The notes under the pieces: model-generated
What the model saw: only the letters and a program-made list of their open reading frames with translations
The model's database searches: none
What the model was told of the DNA's origin: nothing
Part shown: one piece after another, positions 24,702 through 32,599 of the stretch
Layout of the letters: each line of letters begins with the position of its first letter
Position numbering within the stretch: the stretch's first letter is position 1
DNA from: Aquimarina sp. AU58
GTDB taxonomy: Bacteria > Bacteroidota > Bacteroidia > Flavobacteriales > Flavobacteriaceae
Direction of reading: 5' to 3'
DNA length: 64,000 nt
Assembly (NCBI RefSeq): GCF_900312745.1
Contig: NZ_OMPD01000014.1
Location: 1,984,001-2,048,000 of the forward strand
Position numbers and translations under genes: made by a program

Positions 24702-24786
24702 CTATTCTCGATAGTTCTGCTGAGCTTGCCGAAGTACATTTTGTCTTTATTTCATTACGACAAAACACTCGAATTGACGCTTTTTT
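24702..24786. repeat. Dispersed intergenic repeat, copy 1
   Basis: Two blocks: 24702-24742 (CTATTCTCGATAGTTCTGCT then GAGCTTGCCGAAGTACA) and 24753-24786 (CATTACGACAAAACACTCGA then ATTGAC). Both blocks recur on the opposite strand at 32124-32165 and 32035-32068, in the reverse order expected for an inverted copy. Confidence 0.75.
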
Positions 24787-25025
24787 ATTTTTTTAATATG
24801 CCGATAATCTAATCCATTAGATGTGCTTTATAAAGCAAAAGTCGTATCTTCGCATTGCGAACATATTTCAGATTATAGTACTAATGGTGTATTTATCACA
24901 ACTACGTCTTAAACAAAAGATTTTTGGGGAGCATACGGGTGTAAGTCCCGAGACCTATCTAAGCACCGCTTGGAATGTGTTCGCAGTGACTCCCTTTTTT
25001 TTACTAATTTTTAATTCATTTCTTT

Positions 25026-25286
25026 ATGCGAACACAGAATGGTCAATGTCCTTGTACAACAAACGAGGCGAATGAGACAACACTCACCAAATCTTTACAT
25101 CCCAAAGAAGTAGATCTTTTAAGCTACCTTAGATATCATGGGGTTGATGATCTTATTAATTCCTTAAAAATGATTCATGACTTTGCATTGTATCACACCG
25201 ATTTGTGTTTTGATACCGAAGAAAAACAAGCATTACTAGACCTAAAAATCTTATGGCAAGGATTAGAACAATTAGAAGCTTCTTAG
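25026..25286 (+). CDS. Small CPC-motif protein of unknown function
   Basis: 86 residues, starting RTQNGQCPCTTNEANETTL; the rest is helical and acidic (HPKEVDLLSYLRYHGVDDLI and LDLKILWQGLEQLEAS). The Cys-Pro-Cys near the N-terminus and one later cysteine (DLCFDTEE) hint at metal or redox chemistry, but no family is recognised. Two decayed relatives lie at 20306 and 21308, so the gene belongs to a repeated family in this zone. A terminator follows at 25310. Confidence 0.65.
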   Translation: MRTQNGQCPCTTNEANETTLTKSLHPKEVDLLSYLRYHGVDDLINSLKMIHDFALYHTDLCFDTEEKQALLDLKILWQGLEQLEAS

Positions 25287-25309
25287 CTTTTGATTTTTAA
25301 AATTCTTTT

Positions 25310-25338
25310 AAAAAGCTATCTGTAGGGGTAGCTTTTTT
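25310..25338 (+). terminator. Rho-independent terminator of the CPC-motif gene
   Basis: AAAAAGCTATC-TGTAGG-GGTAGCTTTTTT: 11-bp stem with one wobble, loop TGTAGG and a T-run. The loop sequence is identical to that of the terminator at 21377. Confidence 0.8.
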
Positions 25339-25394
25339 GTTGCTTTTTATAACAAATTATAGGTTTGTGTGATGATTATTGTTGTTAGGTAATG

Positions 25395-26006
25395 TTATAC
25401 TTTCTCTATTATTTCATTATTAGGTGATTCATCGTCAAGTGGAACTTCTATTGAAGATGCAGATTTTTGTATTCTAAACTCTTCTAATTTTGCAATTATT
25501 TGTCCATTCAAAACTAGCTCATGCTTTATTTGAATTGGTTTTCTTTTATTTGTTGTCCAGAAATTAAAATTGAGAATATAGGAAGGTTGATCAATAATTA
25601 ACTTTGGCTGAGAAGCATTCCACCAACTAAATCGTAAGAGTTTATTAACACTTGATTTTCCACTTATAGTAATTGCATGAGGTAATTCATTATCGAGAAA
25701 TCGGTTAGATTGCCCATCAATTTTGGAAAATCGTGCTAAATCAATTTTATATGTCTTTTCAGGTGTATTGATTTCATTAACCATTAACTGTATCTTATGA
25801 ATGATTCCTGTTTGATAAGTTTTGTTGATGAAAGTTGCCGGGATATAAAATTGAAAACCTCCTCCGTCGGTATATCCAATTCGAACTCTTTTTTCGATAA
25901 GTATGGTAATCTTAGCTTTTCGAATTTGAGTAAGGTAAAATGTAAGGGCTCCCAAAAAAGCACCTAGGATAGAGAGAATGAGTGATATTATTGCAATTGG
26001 AGTCAT
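25395..26006 (-). CDS. Single-helix membrane-anchored protein, unknown function
   Basis: 203 residues. An N-terminal helix (IAIISLILSILGAFLGALTFYL) is followed by a beta-rich soluble part with GGGFQFYIPATFINKTYQTGI and LIIDQPSYILNFNFWTTNKRK, ending in an acidic tail. No recognised family. Next to the trypsin-like protease gene (231 bp apart, same strand), which might be a functional partner. Confidence 0.7.
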   Translation of the reverse strand: MTPIAIISLILSILGAFLGALTFYLTQIRKAKITILIEKRVRIGYTDGGGFQFYIPATFINKTYQTGIIHKIQLMVNEINTPEKTYKIDLARFSKIDGQSNRFLDNELPHAITISGKSSVNKLLRFSWWNASQPKLIIDQPSYILNFNFWTTNKRKPIQIKHELVLNGQIIAKLEEFRIQKSASSIEVPLDDESPNNEIIEKV

Positions 26007-26057
26007 AATGTGAATATTATCTAAGGATCCGTGTATGGTGTCGTGTCTAACCGATGT

Positions 26058-26213
26058 CGCGGATTTGTAATTCGTGCTATTAAAACTTTAAAGCAAATTT
26101 AAAACAATCTTACCTATAACTGGATTGTCATAAATGTATATTAACAAAAAAACAATCACATTATAAGTGACTGTTTTGATATTGTCTTATGTTTCACGGA
26201 TTACAAATCCGCG
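26058..26213. repeat. 156-bp inverted-repeat-bounded segment with internal terminator
   Basis: CGCGGATTTGTAAT (26058-26071) and its exact reverse complement ATTACAAATCCGCG (26200-26213) bound the segment. Inside, AAAACAATCAC (26149-26159) pairs with GTGACTGTTTT (26167-26177); on the minus strand a run of seven T follows, making a Rho-independent terminator for the protease gene that ends at 26237. Confidence 0.6.
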
Positions 26214-26236
26214 CCATCGAGTTATTCATAAACGAA

Positions 26237-26965
26237 TTATTTTAATAGTGATTCTAACGCTTCCATATTGGTAGCATAATATTTTTGATTTTCATCATCC
26301 CAACATTTCCCTTCTTTTAACCAACCTATTAAATAAGGCTTTCTTTCATACCAGTTTTGAAAATATAGAAGGCTAAAAATAGGAGAACCACTCAATCCAC
26401 CTGCATTTTTTAGATTATCTTTCATATCATCGAAATCATATTTCTTTTTATCAACTCTTATAGAAAATTGGTCATATTCTGCACTTTCAATTGTTCCAAT
26501 TAAACTAAATTTCCCTTGTGAAATTAATTTGTTATGTTTTTTTCTCATTGTTCCAGGATAACCGCTAAATACAACTAAATCCATTACTCTAGGGGGATTA
26601 AAGGAAATATTTTCAATAGGTAAAATATTCCAATCTTTATTTTTTTTAAAATGTTCATCTGGCAGGAAGATTAATCCAAAGTCATTCTTCTTGTTAATTT
26701 TAATAGATTCATTAGGAATGCTTTTCAGAACGTAACCATTTCCACCTATTTGTATTCTTCCAAGATCGCCAAATTCCAAATATTTTTGAATCACGTGTCC
26801 TGCTGTTGCAAATGCAAACCCTAATTTGGTTTGTATAAATACACCTGTTCCATTGTGGATTTCATTAGTTTGAGATTTAAACACTAAGATAATCATAGAA
26901 TAACTAAGGGAGAATCGGTAACCAGATTCCGAGATTCTATCAATATTTTCTTCGGTAAATTTCAT
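26237..26965 (-). CDS. Trypsin-like serine peptidase (S1 family fold), cytoplasmic
   Basis: 242 residues without a signal peptide. The catalytic triad is visible: His57 in FATAGHV, Asp95 in KKNDFGLIF, and Ser192 in NAGGLSGSPIF, in the H-D-S order of trypsin-like enzymes. The spacing is that of short proteases such as those used in bacterial defence or stress modules. An unknown membrane protein lies downstream. A 9-bp dyad at 27005 lies about 40 bp upstream and may control it. Confidence 0.85.
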   Translation of the reverse strand: MKFTEENIDRISESGYRFSLSYSMIILVFKSQTNEIHNGTGVFIQTKLGFAFATAGHVIQKYLEFGDLGRIQIGGNGYVLKSIPNESIKINKKNDFGLIFLPDEHFKKNKDWNILPIENISFNPPRVMDLVVFSGYPGTMRKKHNKLISQGKFSLIGTIESAEYDQFSIRVDKKKYDFDDMKDNLKNAGGLSGSPIFSLLYFQNWYERKPYLIGWLKEGKCWDDENQKYYATNMEALESLLK

Positions 26966-27004
26966 TCTTTACTTAATGATTGGTTTAATCAATGCTAACA
27001 ACAA

Positions 27005-27028
27005 TATATATGTACCAGCACATATATA
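27005..27028. promoter_or_regulatory. 9-bp dyad upstream of the protease gene
   Basis: TATATATGT-ACCAGC-ACATATATA is a perfect inverted repeat about 40 bp before the protease start codon (minus strand). It is AT-rich, so chance occurrence is possible. Confidence 0.3.
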
Positions 27029-27066
27029 CCTGATTGTATGTATTTATAATTATTAATATACGTCTT

Positions 27067-27441
27067 TTACACTATAATTTCCTGCCGATGTTTTCTGATA
27101 CCGCTATCGGTTAATCCTATCTCGTAGGCTTCGGCATATACCTCATCGCGGGCTTCTAATTCGTTCCAGGCATCGTTTAGTAGACTCATTTCTATCCTGT
27201 CCAGATCAAAGATATCATTGTATTTTACCGTTTGATTTAATTGTTTCTTTTGATTTGGCTCTTGTAGTAATACACTAATAATCTTTCTTTGGATACCTTT
27301 AATAATCTGTTGATCTTCTTCGTGATGGTTTTTAAGGTTATATTTTACTTCGAGATGCTCTAATAATCCTTGTACTATTTTTTCTCGTTCGATATTCTTG
27401 TCTTCAGAAATTTCTCTGATTTTACGGCTTAATTTGTTCAT
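27067..27441 (-). CDS. Hypothetical soluble helical protein
   Basis: 124 residues of charged helical sequence (SRKIREISEDKNIEREKIVQ, EDQQIIKGIQRKIISVLLQE, NDAWNELEARDEVYAEAYEI) that may form coiled coils. No family recognised. Divergent from the Crp/Fnr gene at 27682, with a strong dyad between them. Confidence 0.6.
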   Translation of the reverse strand: MNKLSRKIREISEDKNIEREKIVQGLLEHLEVKYNLKNHHEEDQQIIKGIQRKIISVLLQEPNQKKQLNQTVKYNDIFDLDRIEMSLLNDAWNELEARDEVYAEAYEIGLTDSGIRKHRQEIIV

Positions 27442-27473
27442 TTTTTTAATCCCTTGTTTTCTTGATGTAGCTA

Positions 27474-27498
27474 TACAATATACCGTAGGTATATTGTA
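27474..27498. promoter_or_regulatory. Perfect 11-bp dyad in the divergent Crp/Fnr promoter region
   Basis: TACAATATACC-GTA-GGTATATTGTA, two exact 11-bp arms and a three-base centre. It lies 33 bp upstream of the hypothetical gene (27441) and 180 bp upstream of the Crp/Fnr gene. A dimeric regulator site is likely. Confidence 0.55.
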
Positions 27499-27681
27499 GG
27501 CACTAAACTACTATTCCCTTTTTAGATATTTTTACGGGAAACCGCAGGGTGCGATAAAAGTTTAATTCGATGGGGTAGAGGTGATTAGATTTTTAGAAAA
27601 TTTGCACCAAAGCCATAAGTTATGTAAGCAAGTTTTTGCATATTTACCGCTACAAATGCTACTCAAAAACGATTGATTTTT

Positions 27682-28251
27682 ATGATAGAAGATATATTTA
27701 AAAAGATAACAGAAGAGTATGGCGAAATTAGTGCCGAAGCTATTTATGATTGGTCCGAAAAAATAAAAATTGTAGAATATAAGAAAAGAGATATACTGGT
27801 AAAAGAAGGTGCATATTCACATAAATTCTATTATATCATACAAGGAGCACTCAAAGCCTATTATAGGTCTGATGATAAAAAAATAACCGATTGGTTTGCA
27901 TTAGAAAATGATTTTATCCCATCGACAACCGATCCTATATATGGTCGACCCAGCTCTCATACTATAGAAGTATTAGAAGATAGTACCCTGGTGGTATTAG
28001 GCCATGATGATTTAGAAGCTTTATGTAAAAAACATCACGACTTTGAACATCTGTACCGACTTACCTTATCCAAAGTAATCTATCAGCTTAGAGAACGAAT
28101 AGCTTCTCTTCAGTTTAGAACGGTGCAACAACGTTATGATAGTTTGATTGATCTACATCCAAAAATAGAATCTCGTGTGCCTCTGGGAGATATTGCTTCT
28201 TTTTTGGGCATCACACAAGAAACATTAAGTAGAATTAGAGCATCGAAGTAA
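27682..28251 (+). CDS. Crp/Fnr family transcriptional regulator
   Basis: 189 residues from the ATG at 27682; an in-frame TTG lies nine bp upstream. Effector domain KKRDILVKEGAYSHKFYYII, helix linker (HHDFEHLYRLTLSKVIYQLR), and helix-turn-helix PLGDIASFLGITQETLSRIRA. It is closest to the paralog at 20492. No cysteine cluster. An FNR-type dyad follows the stop codon by five bases, and the methyltransferase gene is 120 bp downstream on the same strand. Confidence 0.95.
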   Translation: MIEDIFKKITEEYGEISAEAIYDWSEKIKIVEYKKRDILVKEGAYSHKFYYIIQGALKAYYRSDDKKITDWFALENDFIPSTTDPIYGRPSSHTIEVLEDSTLVVLGHDDLEALCKKHHDFEHLYRLTLSKVIYQLRERIASLQFRTVQQRYDSLIDLHPKIESRVPLGDIASFLGITQETLSRIRASK

Positions 28252-28255
28252 AAAT

Positions 28256-28299
28256 TTGATTTGGATCAAAACTTTGTGTTCGTTAAATCTATAATTTTG
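28256..28299 (+). promoter_or_regulatory. FNR-type dyad plus perfect -7 box upstream of the methyltransferase
   Basis: TTGATTTGGATCAA (28256-28269) matches TTGATnnnnATCAA exactly. TAATTTTG (28292-28299) matches TAnnTTTG exactly. The dyad centre (28262.5) is 29.5 bp upstream of the box, the same as at 17684. This places the activator near -41, a class II promoter. Confidence 0.7.
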
Positions 28300-28371
28300 T
28301 TCTCGGATCGTAAAAAGGAACTATCATTCTGATATGTTGTTTGCCTTATTTTCGCTAATCCTTTTGATAAA

Positions 28372-29151
28372 ATGAAGAGAATACACCTATTTGAATTCGA
28401 AGACTTACAATGGTTTCCTAATTGGATTAGAATCTGTATGACCAGGCTAATTGTGGTAATGCATAAAAAGTTTGGTACGAGTGAGGATATGGCTATGTTG
28501 CTTGCTGATCTTATTAAGCGTACCAGGACTACAAAAATTATTGATTTATGCTCGGGTAGTGGGGGACCCATGCTCGATACAATAGCACTATTAAGAAATC
28601 AACATCATCTTAAAGATGTCGAATTGGTTTTATCAGACTTGTATCCCAATTTAGAAGCTGCTAAACGAATAAACAGTAGTAGTGATTATATACAATATAG
28701 AACCACTCCTCTCGATGCAACGCATATTGATGATTCGATACAAGGGATATTTACAATGGTGGGTAGTTTTCATCATATGAGACCAGACCAGGCCAAAAGT
28801 ATTTTGACAACCGTACAAAGCAAAAAGCAACCAATTTGTATTATGGAAATCAATAAAAAATTTCCACTCCTGTTATGGTGGCTCTTTATCCCTCTTAGTG
28901 CCGTTTTATGCCTTTTTATCACGCCATTGGTACGACCATTAACAATCAGGCAGATTATTTTTACGTATATCATCCCCATAGTTCCTTTGTGCTTTGCGTG
29001 GGATGCAGTAATTACCAGCGGGAGGATATATCGATTAGAAGATCTCGATGAGCTTTTACAAGGCATTAAGGATGATACCTATATCTGGAAAAAAGAGATT
29101 ATAGAAGGAAAGTCCGAAAAAATTTACCTAATAGGGTATCCAAAAGAGTAG
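28372..29151 (+). CDS. Class I SAM-dependent methyltransferase-like protein with membrane helices
   Basis: 259 residues. The SAM-binding motif I IIDLCSGSGGP (about residues 55-65) and a following acidic segment (LVLSDLYPNLEAAKR) fit class I methyltransferases. Two hydrophobic helices (LLLWWLFIPLSAVLCLFIT and IIFTYIIPIVPLCFAW, about 164-210) suggest membrane association, with FAWDAVITSGRIYRLEDLDEL after them. Substrate unknown. Probable target of the adjacent Crp/Fnr regulator. Confidence 0.85.
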   Translation: MKRIHLFEFEDLQWFPNWIRICMTRLIVVMHKKFGTSEDMAMLLADLIKRTRTTKIIDLCSGSGGPMLDTIALLRNQHHLKDVELVLSDLYPNLEAAKRINSSSDYIQYRTTPLDATHIDDSIQGIFTMVGSFHHMRPDQAKSILTTVQSKKQPICIMEINKKFPLLLWWLFIPLSAVLCLFITPLVRPLTIRQIIFTYIIPIVPLCFAWDAVITSGRIYRLEDLDELLQGIKDDTYIWKKEIIEGKSEKIYLIGYPKE

Positions 29152-29245
29152 GATATTGTATTTCGTATAACTAAACTACAAATGGTAGTACCTACTCTAT
29201 GTTACAAATAACCATATCTCTCGTCTTCTGGTTAAAGATAAGAAC

Positions 29246-29995
29246 ATGAGATATCCATTGATTAAGCCCAAATACTATTTTACTTTGTTTAAAGAATTCA
29301 TCGGATTTATAAAAAAGCCGAAGTATGAAAAAAATCTGGAAAAACCTGTAAAGCTTAAAATATATGATACCATTGGACTGTACTTTTTAAAATTCATATT
29401 ATTGATTCCTGTAATTTTGTTTTTTGCTCTCGTATATGACCCAGAGAATGTACAAAAGGCAAATATGTTAGAACGTTTTTCTCCATTGGTTTTATTAGTA
29501 GTTGGTGGGATAATTCTCCCTCTTATAGAAGAAGTTGCTTTTAGGCTTTCCTTAAAATTTAAACCCATTTATATTGCACTATCATCCAGTGTATTTTCAT
29601 ACTATGTATTGACCAAAATTGTTTTTCAAACAAAAATAAGTGCGATAGACGAAAGCTTTATGATACGAGTAGGTATTGCAATTGTATTAGGAATACTCTT
29701 GTATCCCGTAGTTAATAGTACATCAATAAAAGAGAGATTGGCTAACTTCTGGAGAACACATTTTAGAAGTATATATTATATCTCTTGCGTGTGTTTTGCC
29801 TGGATACATATTACAAAGTATGAATTAAATTGGACAAATATTCTTTTGCTTCCGATTCTTACCTTACCTCAATTAATGAGCGCATTAATTTATGGATATA
29901 TAAGAGTATCTTTTGGTTTTAAGTATCCATTGTTTTTTCATATGTCTAACAATCTTCTGGCGATAAGCTTATCTCTTTTACCGTTTACAGGTTAA
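29246..29995 (+). CDS. CPBP family intramembrane metalloprotease
   Basis: 249 residues with several transmembrane helices. The CPBP (Abi) motif set is visible: EEVAFR (95-100), a second-motif histidine in FAWIHIT, and a third in FHMSNNL. Such proteins are Rce1-like intramembrane peptidases, some involved in prenyl-protein processing or bacteriocin immunity. It follows the methyltransferase gene by about 95 bp; it may share the FNR-type promoter. Confidence 0.9.
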   Translation: MRYPLIKPKYYFTLFKEFIGFIKKPKYEKNLEKPVKLKIYDTIGLYFLKFILLIPVILFFALVYDPENVQKANMLERFSPLVLLVVGGIILPLIEEVAFRLSLKFKPIYIALSSSVFSYYVLTKIVFQTKISAIDESFMIRVGIAIVLGILLYPVVNSTSIKERLANFWRTHFRSIYYISCVCFAWIHITKYELNWTNILLLPILTLPQLMSALIYGYIRVSFGFKYPLFFHMSNNLLAISLSLLPFTG

Positions 29996-30202
29996 GAAAT
30001 TAGATACTCAATTTTTATCATAGAAAAATGTTGCAGTAAAGAGAAGATTTCTGATACATCAAGGTGTTCTATAAGTAAGAATACATTAGGCCTTTATTAT
30101 GTTTCTTAACTCAATAACACCTATAGGAATATGTATTTGGTAAAGGTGCAAAACCCATTGTATATACCAACTATGATCCAATATATTTTCTGGATTTCAC
30201 TA

Positions 30203-30499
30203 TTATATAATTAGTTTTTGATAATATTTAACCTCTGGTGCTTCTATTAAAAAAGCAGTGAGCTTTGCCATGATTCCATTGTTAGAAATAAAAGCTATAT
30301 AATCTGTATGATGACTTTTACTTAGCCATTCCTCATAAAATACCATTTCATTAGCCTCTTTATTAAAAAGTATTTTTACAGATAAACATCCATTAAACCC
30401 TCTTACATTAGGTAGATTCTCTTCAAGAAAATTCATGAGATTATTTACCATAGAATTTTTGACTTTTGATTTTAAAATTACTTTACAATTTGTTTCCAT
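30203..30499 (-). CDS. Antibiotic-biosynthesis-monooxygenase (ABM) domain protein
   Basis: 98 residues forming one ferredoxin-like alpha/beta module: CKVILKSKVKNSMVNNLMNF, NVRGFNGCLSVKILFNKEAN and EMVFYEEWLSKSHHTDYIAF, the usual order of ABM proteins (E-x-W then a histidine helix). These act as dimers; many are heme- or quinone-type monooxygenases. Function here unknown. Confidence 0.87.
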   Translation of the reverse strand: METNCKVILKSKVKNSMVNNLMNFLEENLPNVRGFNGCLSVKILFNKEANEMVFYEEWLSKSHHTDYIAFISNNGIMAKLTAFLIEAPEVKYYQKLII

Positions 30500-30826
30500 T
30501 GGTTTTTATTTAATCAATATTTGAAGCAAAATTAGAAAGCAAAGAGTTGAATACTCTTAATCTAAATTAAGAAATGAACTTAATGTGTGGAATTTACCTG
30601 TGTATCGAAAACGAGGGGGGAGAAAAAATCTCAATTTACGATGAAACCGGCACTCCTTTTTCTTTATATCATAGATAAATTTTAAATATTCTTAGTGAAC
30701 AATTTATTCGATGGTTATTTGTTGATTATTCCGCGTATAAAGTGAAAAATATAGCTGTTTAGGAATTAATCCTTTTTGAGGTATCCCAGTTGCAGCCTAT
30801 TTTTATATGATAAAAACCGATATATT
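30500..30826. other. Gene-free AT-rich region with one short frame
   Basis: At 30574-30678 (plus strand) there is a 34-codon frame beginning MNLMCGIYLCIENEGGEKIS. Its composition is protein-like, but I recognise no family, and it may be a remnant. The rest, up to the threonine-synthase-type start, has no obvious promoter. Confidence 0.35.
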
Positions 30827-31993
30827 ATGCTCGCTAATGAATACTCCTATCTTCGATGTGATCACTGCGGAGAAATTTATGATAAGAACGAAGTACATAG
30901 CTTTTGCTTAAAAGATAACCAACCCCTGGTTGCGCATTATAATTTGCGTAACCTATTCTCTAAAAATGATTTACAAGATAGGCCAGCAACTATGTGGCGG
31001 TACCATGAGCTGTTACCAGTAGAAAAAGAAGAGAACCGCATTAGCCTGGGAGAAGGGTTTACACCACTTCTGGCATTATCAAAACTCGAATCTACCTATA
31101 ACCAATCTCAATTATTGCTTAAGGACGAATCTGGTAATCCCACAGGTTCTTTTAAAGCCCGGGGAATTAGTATGGCAGTAAGTAAAGCAAAAGAACATGG
31201 GATTACAGCAATGTGTATTCCTACTGCCGGAAATGCAGGAAGTGCTCTTAGCGCGTATTGTGCTAAAGCGGGAATCAAAGCTCATATTTTTATGCCCGAA
31301 GAAACCCCTAAAACGTTTCAGCTAGATTGTGAAATCATGGGAGCTAATGTTACTAAGGTAAAAGGAAATATTGCAGATGCTGCCGGTATGATGAGATCAA
31401 AAAATGATGGATCCTGGTTTGACGTATCTACATTGCAAGAACCTTTTAGACTAGAAGGAAAGAAAACAATGGGGTATGAAATAGCAGAGCAGTTACAGTG
31501 GGAATTACCAGATGTAATTCTATACCCTACAGGGGGAGGTACCGGATTAATAGGAATCTGGAAAGCCTTTCTTGAAATGAAAGCCTTACAATGGATAGAT
31601 CGTATTCCTACTCGAATGGTAGCTGTTCAAGGAGATGGATGTAACCCCATTATTACTTCTTTTCACAAAGAAATGGATCATGTGCCAAAACATGAGAACC
31701 CCGCTCCAACCATAGCGAATGGATTAAGAGTGCCAAAGCCGTTTGGGGATCGATTAATCATGAAAACATTATATGAAAGTAACGGAACAGCCATTTCTAT
31801 TTCTGATCATGAAATAAAAAAAGGGATGCAGGAATTTGCAAAAACAGAAGGGTTGTTTATTTCTCCTGAAGGCTCTGCAGTATGGGCTGCATATAAAAAG
31901 CTAAAGCAGACTCATTGGATAAAAGACAATGAATCGGTAGTACTGCTTAATACGGGTTCTGTATATAAGTATACCGAAAATTTATATTCATAA
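30827..31993 (+). CDS. Threonine-synthase-type PLP enzyme
   Basis: 388 residues from the ATG at 30827; an in-frame TTG at 30776 would add 17 non-homologous residues. An N-terminal zinc-ribbon-like segment (LRCDHCGEIY) precedes the fold-type II PLP domain: LGEGFTPLL, the Schiff-base lysine in GSFKARG (about residue 112) and the glycine-rich phosphate loop PTAGNAGSAL, with a second-cofactor region PTGGGTGLIG. Threonine synthase converts O-phosphohomoserine to threonine. The short class II type can be mistaken for related threonine dehydratase-like enzymes; the LGEGFTPL and SPEGSAVWAAYKKL tail favour threonine synthase. Confidence 0.85.
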   Translation: MLANEYSYLRCDHCGEIYDKNEVHSFCLKDNQPLVAHYNLRNLFSKNDLQDRPATMWRYHELLPVEKEENRISLGEGFTPLLALSKLESTYNQSQLLLKDESGNPTGSFKARGISMAVSKAKEHGITAMCIPTAGNAGSALSAYCAKAGIKAHIFMPEETPKTFQLDCEIMGANVTKVKGNIADAAGMMRSKNDGSWFDVSTLQEPFRLEGKKTMGYEIAEQLQWELPDVILYPTGGGTGLIGIWKAFLEMKALQWIDRIPTRMVAVQGDGCNPIITSFHKEMDHVPKHENPAPTIANGLRVPKPFGDRLIMKTLYESNGTAISISDHEIKKGMQEFAKTEGLFISPEGSAVWAAYKKLKQTHWIKDNESVVLLNTGSVYKYTENLYS

Positions 31994-32599
31994 AATTTGT
32001 ATTCACCCGTTGTGCATTTAGGAAGGTTATTACGAAAAAAGTGTCAATTCGAGTGTTTTGTCGTAATGGCCTCTCGACTTTAGCCTGCCCTGAGTTTATC
32101 GAAGGGCTCGAGATGACATGAAGAAAAATGTACTTCGGCAAGCTCAGCAGAACTATCGAGAATAGCTTTGCTAAGTTAAAACCCTTGTCATCCTGAGTGT
32201 ATTTGAAGGGGTCGATACACTTCTCCAGCCTGTACTGAGCTATATCGAAGTATCGAATCATTCAAATTGACGGATTATAGTTAAAAAAATATCTAAATAC
32301 ACAACGATTTATATTCATAATTTGTTGTGGTGTTTACAGTATATCCATAATGTAAATGGTAGTATCTCTTTTTAAGAAGAACAGTTTATTACCGATCAAA
32401 AAAAATACTTGATAACTACATCAAAATAAATACGGTTTCACTGAAAACAGGGTAGTGCAAACAGCGTATGACTTCTACTTTTGGATCTAATAATTGATTT
32501 GTATTTCGGGCTTCTAATTATAGTAGCAGGTGCTGCTATGCACTATAGGGTACATTAAATTATTTATAATCACACATTTAATTCACAAAACAACAAATC
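31994..32599. other. 0.6-kb gap with inverted dispersed repeat
   Basis: 32035-32068 and 32124-32165 are the reverse complement of the repeat at 24702-24786. The spacer has CCTGAGTTTATCGAAGGGCT and a related piece follows at 32188-32260 (GTCATCCTGAG, GAAGGGGTCGA, TATCGAAG). The rest up to the first lipoprotein gene is its leader. Confidence 0.6.

Larger units (their letters stand above)
24289..25025. other. Gene-free 0.7-kb region with hairpins, minisatellite and dispersed repeat
   Basis: Open frames here fall inside the repeats and look like shadows. It contains two GC-rich hairpins (24423-24462), a 21-bp tandem repeat (24473-24663) and a dispersed intergenic repeat (24702-24786), each listed separately. 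The remaining part upstream of the CPC gene has GCGAACA/TGTTCGC motifs at 24857, 24978 and 25028. Confidence 0.6.

Noticed and set aside
24508-24796. Frames of 76-86 codons across the minisatellite
   Set aside because: Both strands are open only because of the 21-bp period (divisible by three); peptides look repetitive and have no start context.
24821-25075. 84-codon frame on the plus strand upstream of the CPC gene
   Set aside because: It overlaps the start of the CPC-motif gene in another frame, has no family resemblance, and lies in a region of repeats.
26966-27004. TTGGTTTAATCAA as another FNR-type site
   Set aside because: The left half is not TTGAT and the spacing to a -7 box is wrong.
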